From CAYTCZ01 sp964436315 (GTDB taxonomy: Bacteria > Actinomycetota > Thermoleophilia > Gaiellales > Gaiellaceae), in assembly GCA_964436315.1 (NCBI GenBank), contig CAYTCZ010000015.1, positions 1 to 44,314 of the forward strand: DNA of 44,314 nt. Direction: 5' to 3'. The notes beneath the pieces are model-generated. The model searched no databases. It worked only from the letters and a program-made list of their open reading frames with translations, and had not been told where the DNA came from. Within the stretch, counting starts at the first letter, position 1, and the number at the start of each line of letters is the position of its first letter. Below are positions 39,200 to 44,314 of the stretch, one piece after another. The translations under genes and the position numbers were made by a program.

Positions 39200-40684
39200 T
39201 CAAGGAGCCGGCAACGTTTCGCCCGTCGTGTCGAGCGGGACGATTGGCCGAGGCGCGTTCTCGTATTCGAGACGATCCAGCTGACAGGTGCAGATCCCGG
39301 GCGTATCCACGAAGATCGCCTCCGCCGCTAACTCGCCGAACGCAGCGCGCCACGCAACGGCAGACTTCGCGACGATCACGCGACGCGATTCCGGATCGAT
39401 GCCGACTACGCGCAGGTGATCTGCGTCGAACGGCATTGCTCGGCGCGAGGTCAGAACGAGCTCGATGCCCTCAGCCTCGACGACCGCACATTGACCGAGA
39501 TCGATCTGCTGGCCGGTCATGTAGCTTCCAGAACGGTCGTAGCGAACGCGGGCGAGGCAACCGACTCGACCACGCACTGCGACCGCCGCGCCGTGACGGT
39601 CGTCGAGTTTTCCACCGACCAGCAGATCGACCACCGCACCCTCGCCAGCCGCTGAAGCCGCCGTGACCGCTTCAGGGTCGTAGAGAACCGCCACGGCATC
39701 TCCACACCCGGCTTCGAAGAGGGCCTCGACAATCGCGGTTCCATCGCCGGGGGCGCCCCCACCGACGTTGTCGGCGACGTCCACGAGCACGACCGGTGTC
39801 CGAGCGCTCTCGAGCGCCCGCTCGACGGCCTCGTTGACCGGGACGAGTTTCCGCCTGAAGCGCTCTCGAGCGGACCATGCCGCCTCGGCGATCCTCTCGG
39901 CGGCCTCCGCGGCTTCGGACTCCGCGCCCCCGGTCACGACGGCCGTGAACCCGAGCCGCTCGACGTCTGCGTATGGGTAGCCGGGCGCAACGCTGGCGCA
40001 GGCGACCAGTTCGCGGTTCTCAAGATCGTGGGCGAGCTCAAGGAGGCCTGCCATCGGCTGCTCGTCGGTGGCTTGGGCGAGCGGGCACGTGAGGAGCGGA
40101 AGCCTTCTCCAGGCGACGTTCGGCTCGAGGCGGCCCTCGAGGGTCTCGACGAGCAAACGAACGGCGTCCTCTCCCCGCTCATACGGATCGACGTGTGGAT
40201 ACGTGTTGTACGCGATAACGATGTCAGCGATGTCGAGCAGATCCCTACCCGGATTCGCGTGGAGGTCGAGCACGACCGCCACCGGCACCTCGGTCAACTC
40301 GCGGATTCTCGCGATGAGATCCGACTCGGGATCACCGAGATCATCACAAACCATCGCTCCGTGGAGTGCCAGCACGAGGCCGTCGAGCGGAAGCGCGCGC
40401 TCGAGTCGAAAGAGCAGACGCTCCCAGATCGCCTCGCGAGTTGGCCCCGCAACGGTTGCGCTCGGCACGGCCGCCCCGTAGAAGAGCGGCTCCGCCCGGG
40501 CTCCGTATTGCCGGCATCCGGCAAGGGCTCCACCGACATCGGTTCTCGTTCCGGCGCACGCCTCGAGTACCGCGACCGAGCCATCGGCCAGGCAGTAGGC
40601 GCCGAAGTCATCGAGCTCGGTACGTCCACGGGCGAACGTGTTGGTCTCGTGCCAAACGCCGCCGACCCCGATGCGCCAGGTCAC
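39200..40684 (-). CDS. M81-family metallopeptidase, MlrC-like
   Basis: The product has 494 residues. It follows the MlrC/DUF1485 plan: GGVWHETNTFARG (His12, Glu13), LALHGAMVCDD (His108), VVLDLHANPGRDLLDIAD (Asp140, His142), YNTYPHVDPYERG, and in the C-terminal domain VDVADNVGGGAPGDGT. MlrC cleaves the Adda-containing tetrapeptide in microcystin breakdown, but most family members act on other, unknown amides. It lies 6 bp after the second SDR gene on the same strand. Confidence 0.9.
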   Translation of the reverse strand: MTWRIGVGGVWHETNTFARGRTELDDFGAYCLADGSVAVLEACAGTRTDVGGALAGCRQYGARAEPLFYGAAVPSATVAGPTREAIWERLLFRLERALPLDGLVLALHGAMVCDDLGDPESDLIARIRELTEVPVAVVLDLHANPGRDLLDIADIVIAYNTYPHVDPYERGEDAVRLLVETLEGRLEPNVAWRRLPLLTCPLAQATDEQPMAGLLELAHDLENRELVACASVAPGYPYADVERLGFTAVVTGGAESEAAEAAERIAEAAWSARERFRRKLVPVNEAVERALESARTPVVLVDVADNVGGGAPGDGTAIVEALFEAGCGDAVAVLYDPEAVTAASAAGEGAVVDLLVGGKLDDRHGAAVAVRGRVGCLARVRYDRSGSYMTGQQIDLGQCAVVEAEGIELVLTSRRAMPFDADHLRVVGIDPESRRVIVAKSAVAWRAAFGELAAEAIFVDTPGICTCQLDRLEYENAPRPIVPLDTTGETLPAP

Positions 40685-40690
40685 CGTCGT

Positions 40691-41491
40691 TTAGAGCTCG
40701 TGATCGCGGGATTCCACCACGAGCTCGCGCGTCATCAGGTCGTTTCCCGCGAGCAGACCGCCGTCGACTCGAAGGACTTCCCCCGTGATCCACGACGCCT
40801 CGTCGGACGCAAGGAATCGGGCTGCGTTCGCCACGTCCTCCGCTTCTCCGACCCGCCCGAGCGGATACCACTTGGTGATCTGGTCGAAGACCGTTGGCTC
40901 GATGTCGACCCGGTCGCCCCAGATCGGAGTCCGGATCGACCCGGGTGCGATCGCATTGGCCCGAATCCCATAGCGCCCGTACCGAACCGCGATGCTCTGG
41001 GTCAGATTGATCACGCCCGCCTTGGCCGCGCTGTACGCCTCGTTTCCGAAGTAGGCAAGGCCGTTGACCGACGCGATGTTGACTATGACTCCGCGCCGCC
41101 GTTCGATCATCCCGACAAGCGCTCGCTTGGAGCACAAGAAGACGCTCCTCAGAACGACGGAAACGTCGTGGTCCCAGGCTTCGACGTCCATGAGCACGAC
41201 ATTGTCACCCTCGCAAGCGGCCGCGTTGTTGATGAGGATGTCCACGGAGCCGAACGCGCTCTCGGCCGCGACCACCATCTGGTCGACGTCGGTCGGGACA
41301 CTGACGTCGGTCGTCGTGGCGAGAGCGCGGCCGCCCGTCTCAGCGATGGCCGCGGCCGTTTCCTCCGCCGTGTCACCGTTGCGGTCGGCAACGAGCACCG
41401 CTGCGCCCTCGGTCGCAAAGAGCTCGGCGATGACCCTGCCGATTCCCGAGCCCGCTCCGGTCACGATCGCTACCTGATCAGCTAGCCGCAT
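40691..41491 (-). CDS. SDR-family oxidoreductase, second of two paralogs
   Basis: The product has 266 residues with the cofactor loop AIVTGAGSGIGRVIAELF, VLVADRNG, NNAAACEGD, Ser in VNIASVNGL, the pair YSAAKAGVINLTQSIAVRYG, and IAPGSIRTP. It is a close relative of the SDR at 33102-33893, with long shared stretches in the second half and different N-terminal parts. It leads a minus-strand pair with the M81 gene and is divergent from the PLP-enzyme gene, with a 62-bp gap that must hold both promoters. Confidence 0.92.
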   Translation of the reverse strand: MRLADQVAIVTGAGSGIGRVIAELFATEGAAVLVADRNGDTAEETAAAIAETGGRALATTTDVSVPTDVDQMVVAAESAFGSVDILINNAAACEGDNVVLMDVEAWDHDVSVVLRSVFLCSKRALVGMIERRRGVIVNIASVNGLAYFGNEAYSAAKAGVINLTQSIAVRYGRYGIRANAIAPGSIRTPIWGDRVDIEPTVFDQITKWYPLGRVGEAEDVANAARFLASDEASWITGEVLRVDGGLLAGNDLMTRELVVESRDHEL

Positions 41492-41553
41492 CGAACGCCC
41501 CTCCTCGCCTCGACAATCTCGTGGCGGATCTTAGGCGGCTTAGAATCCACGCG

Positions 41554-42837
41554 ATGCGAGCCGACGAGCTTCCCCTCCTCCGCACGGAGCCCGTCGACTG
41601 GCGGTACAAAGGCTTCCCCGCGCAACCCGGAAGCACAGAACTCACTCTCGATACCCTCGCGGAGCAAGGCTGGAACGTTCTCTGTGGGGATCTTCTCTTC
41701 CCGGTCGCCGTGCTGAGAGAAACTGCCGTCGAGCACAACCTCGAGCTCATGTCGCACTTCTGTCGGGAATACGACGTCTCGCTCGCACCACACGGCAAGA
41801 CAACGATGGCGCCGGAGCTCGTTCGGAGACAGCTGGAGGCCGGCGCCTGGGGAGTCACCGCTGCAACGACGAGCCAGGTGCGAGTCTTTCGGGCGTTCGG
41901 GTTTCCACGGATCGTGCTCGCGAACCAGCTCGTCGAGTCCGCCGCCACGGCCTGGATCGCCGACGAGCTCTCGCGTGATGAGACTTTCGACTTCTACTGC
42001 CTCGTAGACTCGATCGAAGGGGCCGCGGCCATGGAGGCCGCGCTCACCGAGCGCGGCTCAGCTCGGCCGATTCAGGTTCTCATCGAGCTCGGAATCCGCG
42101 GCGGTCGCACCGGCTGCCGGACAATCGAGGAGGCGAAAGAGGTCGCGAACGCGGCAATCAGCTCACCGGTGCTCGAACTTGCCGGAGTCGAGGGATTCGA
42201 AGGAATCATTCACGAGCCGGAGTTGGCCGACACGCTGGCCCACGTCGACGCGTTCGTCGGGCAGCTCCGTGAGCTCACGACGGAGCTCAATGCCTTGGGC
42301 TGCTTCGACGATCGTGATGAGGTCATCGTCACAGTCGGGGGCAGTGCCTTTTTCGACCGCGTCGTGGCGAACCTACCACCCCCGCTCGGAAGACCGGTTC
42401 GACTTGTGCTCCGCAGCGGCTGCTACGTCACGCATGACTCAGGGCTCTACGCGACGCTTTCCCCGCTCGGAGGCCGCGGGACGGGCAATCGATTTGAACA
42501 CGCATTAGAGGTCTGGGGTGTCGTCCTCTCTCGGCCCGAGCCCGATCTCGCGATCCTCGGACTTGGCAAGCGGGACGTCTCGTACGACATCGATCTTCCT
42601 GTTCCACTCCTCGCGAAAGGAACGTCCGGGCTCCGCTCTGTCCACGGCGAGATGACCATCTTCGATCTGAACGACCAGCACGCCTATGTTCGGCTACGCG
42701 AGGGCGACGAACTCGTTCCTGGCGACCTCGTCGGCTGCGGCATCTCGCATCCGTGTACGACGTTCGACAAGTGGCGCCTCATTCCCGTGGTCGATGACGA
42801 CTATCGCGTTATCGATGCCATCCAGACGTTCTTTTGA
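41554..42837 (+). CDS. D-serine dehydratase-like / D-threonine aldolase-type PLP enzyme
   Basis: The product has 427 residues from the ATG. It is a fold-III (alanine-racemase-like) PLP enzyme of the DSD1 family. The PLP lysine is Lys82 in LAPHGKTTMAPELVRRQ; then QVLIELGIRGGRTGCR, EVIVTVGGSAFFD, RPVRLVLRSGCYVTHDSG, and GLGKRDVSYDIDLP. The C-terminal metal site GCGISHPCTTFDKWR (His and Cys) is typical of zinc-dependent D-serine dehydratases and D-threonine aldolases. It points to D-hydroxy-amino-acid breakdown in the cluster. The stop overlaps the next start (TTGA). Confidence 0.88.
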   Translation: MRADELPLLRTEPVDWRYKGFPAQPGSTELTLDTLAEQGWNVLCGDLLFPVAVLRETAVEHNLELMSHFCREYDVSLAPHGKTTMAPELVRRQLEAGAWGVTAATTSQVRVFRAFGFPRIVLANQLVESAATAWIADELSRDETFDFYCLVDSIEGAAAMEAALTERGSARPIQVLIELGIRGGRTGCRTIEEAKEVANAAISSPVLELAGVEGFEGIIHEPELADTLAHVDAFVGQLRELTTELNALGCFDDRDEVIVTVGGSAFFDRVVANLPPPLGRPVRLVLRSGCYVTHDSGLYATLSPLGGRGTGNRFEHALEVWGVVLSRPEPDLAILGLGKRDVSYDIDLPVPLLAKGTSGLRSVHGEMTIFDLNDQHAYVRLREGDELVPGDLVGCGISHPCTTFDKWRLIPVVDDDYRVIDAIQTFF

Positions 42838-44114
42838 GCCAAATCCGGGCTGAAGTCTGTCAGGCCGTCGACGGCCTCGAAGCGAGCGCGGTCGAACTCG
42901 TCTCGGAACTCGTCGCGATCCGATCGGAGAACCCGAGGCTCCTGACCGATGCTGAGGCGGCGGAACGGGGGCGCGCCGAGGAGGACCGGTGCCAGACCGC
43001 AATCGCAGACCGCCTCAAGGCGCTTGGCATGCAACTCGACCGCTTCGAGGCTTTGCCCGGTCGAGAAGACGTCGTCGGGCGTTTGGCGGGAGCCGAGGAA
43101 GGCCACTCGCTGATCCTCAACGGCCATGTCGATGTCGTTCCAGCGGGCGACCTCGACGTCTGGCCCGAAGATCCCTGGAGCGGAGCAGTGAAGGAAGGGC
43201 TGATCTGGGGACGCGGGAGCTGCGATATGAAGGGCGGACTTGCCGCCGGGATCATCGCCCTCCAGGCGCTACAGGAGCTCGGCATCCGGCTGGCCGGCGA
43301 TGTCGTGTTCCAGTCGGTCGTCGACGAGGAGAGCGGCGGGCCGGGGACGCACACCGCACTCGCCCGCGGCCACAGCGCCGATGCCGCGATCGTTCTCGAG
43401 CCGACCGCCGGCGCGATCATGCCGGTCGAGGGAGGCCTGGAATGGCTTCGTGTCACCGTTCGGGGGGTCTCGGGTCATAGCGCACTCCGCTACCGCTCGG
43501 TGCATGCGGGCGGAAGGGGCACCGCGGTGAACGCGATCGAGAAGGCCGCAAAGCTCCTCGCCGCAGTGCAAGAACTCGAGCGCCATCGTGGTAATACCAA
43601 GGTGCATCCGCTGCTACCGAAAGGAATCACGACGATCAATCCCGGAATGATCTCGGGTGGCTCTCCCGCGCTTTCGACCATGGCCGACAGCTGTGTGATC
43701 GGGCTTTCCCTCAAATACCTTCCGGACGAAAGCGCGGAGGACGTCAAGCGGGAGTTCGAGGAGTACATCGAGGCGGTCGCGGCGGCGGATCCCTGGCTCC
43801 GCGAGAACCCGCCGAAAATCGAGTGGGGCTATGCCGGCGTCTCGTTCCCGCCCTCGGAAATCGCCCTGGATCACCCGTTCGCGCAGGCCGTCGGCAAGGC
43901 GTTTCAGACGGTGCTCGGCGAACCACAGTGGCAGGGCTTCGTGGCCGTCTCCGACCTCGCCTGGATCGCGGAGGCTGGAATCCCCGGGCTACTCTTCGGC
44001 CCGGGCGATCCGATTCACGCCCATACGTCGTCGGAGCGACTCGAGATCGCAGATCTCACCGCCGCGACGAAGATCGTCGCCCTCGCGCTCTGCGAGTGGT
44101 GCGGAACCGTCTAA
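42834..44114 (+). CDS. M20-family ArgE/DapE-like deacylase/peptidase
   Basis: The product has 426 residues from a TTG start coupled to the previous stop. Metal ligands are LNGHVDVVPAG (His98, catalytic Asp100), GRGSCDMKGG (Asp131), QSVVDEESGGPG (Glu165/166 pair), VLEPTAG (Glu) and PIHAHTSSE (His). A dimerisation lid lies between (GGLEWLRVTVRGVSGHSALRY). These enzymes remove acyl groups from N-acyl amino acids or cleave dipeptides. The stop codon TAA forms the left flank of a MITE copy, so that insertion may have shaped the gene's end. Confidence 0.92.
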   Translation: MSQIRAEVCQAVDGLEASAVELVSELVAIRSENPRLLTDAEAAERGRAEEDRCQTAIADRLKALGMQLDRFEALPGREDVVGRLAGAEEGHSLILNGHVDVVPAGDLDVWPEDPWSGAVKEGLIWGRGSCDMKGGLAAGIIALQALQELGIRLAGDVVFQSVVDEESGGPGTHTALARGHSADAAIVLEPTAGAIMPVEGGLEWLRVTVRGVSGHSALRYRSVHAGGRGTAVNAIEKAAKLLAAVQELERHRGNTKVHPLLPKGITTINPGMISGGSPALSTMADSCVIGLSLKYLPDESAEDVKREFEEYIEAVAAADPWLRENPPKIEWGYAGVSFPPSEIALDHPFAQAVGKAFQTVLGEPQWQGFVAVSDLAWIAEAGIPGLLFGPGDPIHAHTSSERLEIADLTAATKIVALALCEWCGTV

Positions 44115-44279
44115 GAACTCGTTTCATAATGACTCCTCGTCGCCGGGGCGCGATGTACGCCGTGAGGCCAGGACGCAGGGAGCGTTCATATTGACCTGAA
44201 ATATGGACGCGACCGAGGACAACGCTTCACGGCGTAAAGCGCGGCCTGGAGACACAGGATTCATTGTGAAACGAGTTCT
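44114..44279. mobile_element. 166-bp MITE, copy 2
   Basis: Identical in length to copy 1 at 18664-18829, with three substitutions. The terminal repeats match at 18 of 19 positions here. The left flank TAA is the stop codon of the M20 gene; the right flank is TAG. The 35 bases after it hold nothing recognisable before the window ends. Confidence 0.85.
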
Positions 44280-44314
44280 AGGAAGGCAAGTCGGCTTCGG
44301 GGCAACCACTCAGT

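Overview
The window is a draft scaffold of about 44.3 kb, with three fixed 100-N gaps at 7861-7960, 10333-10432 and 14390-14489. It comes from a high-GC bacterium, most likely an actinobacterium of the Thermoleophilia (Gaiella/Solirubrobacter) type. The placement is an inference. It rests on the glutaredoxin-rex pair, an ACT-domain malic enzyme, a LexA box of the actinobacterial/Gram-positive type (CGAAC-N4-GTTCG) before uvrA, PadR, YrdB and SARP/LuxR-like gene types, and frequent GTG/TTG starts.

Left part (0.25-6.8 kb, all minus strand). This is a compact housekeeping operon read as fmdB-like zinc ribbon, family 4/5 uracil-DNA glycosylase, tsaE, tsaB, rimI, tsaD, a subtilisin-fold protein, a glutaredoxin-like protein and rex. 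The tRNA t6A genes overlap by a few bases. The subtilisin-fold protein keeps its propeptide and His, but the catalytic Asp is Ser, the catalytic Ser is Gly and the oxyanion Asn is Asp, so it looks like a pseudoprotease.

6.8-14.6 kb is a patchwork broken by gaps. It holds a REP-type (Y1/HUH) transposase inside 25-bp inverted repeats, a PadR-membrane protein pair with a palindromic operator, yrdB, and remnants of a DrrAB-like ABC transporter and of a LuxR-type regulator. After these come two VOC proteins, a secreted protein of unknown function, a methyltransferase and a GNAT acetyltransferase.

14.6-21.1 kb encodes a secreted protease locus. Two multidomain chymotrypsin-fold proteases carry cadherin-like/PKD repeats and C-terminal DGSDVGL repeats. 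They flank a small lipoprotein that consists almost only of the module preceding the protease domain in both enzymes. A 166-bp MITE lies in this locus, and a second copy sits 25 kb away at the right end of the window.

21.3-28.9 kb is core metabolism and repair: DUF2520-panC-panB (pantothenate), a Yip1 membrane protein, malic enzyme, and uvrA with a perfect SOS box.

29.1-44.1 kb is a catabolic cluster on both strands. It contains a NagA-like deacetylase, an unknown TIM-barrel-like protein, a D-aminoacylase-like amidohydrolase, two paralogous SDRs, two Gfo/Idh/MocA oxidoreductases, an alpha/beta hydrolase, a creatininase-family amidase, a sugar isomerase/epimerase, an MlrC-like M81 peptidase, a D-serine dehydratase-like PLP enzyme and an M20 deacylase. 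It also holds a decayed second NagA-like gene and a second MITE with a clean TAA target duplication. The gene content suggests breakdown of an N-acylated amino-sugar or D-amino-acid amide, but the substrate cannot be read from the sequence. No transporter or regulator is visible. No tRNA, rRNA or CRISPR array was seen.
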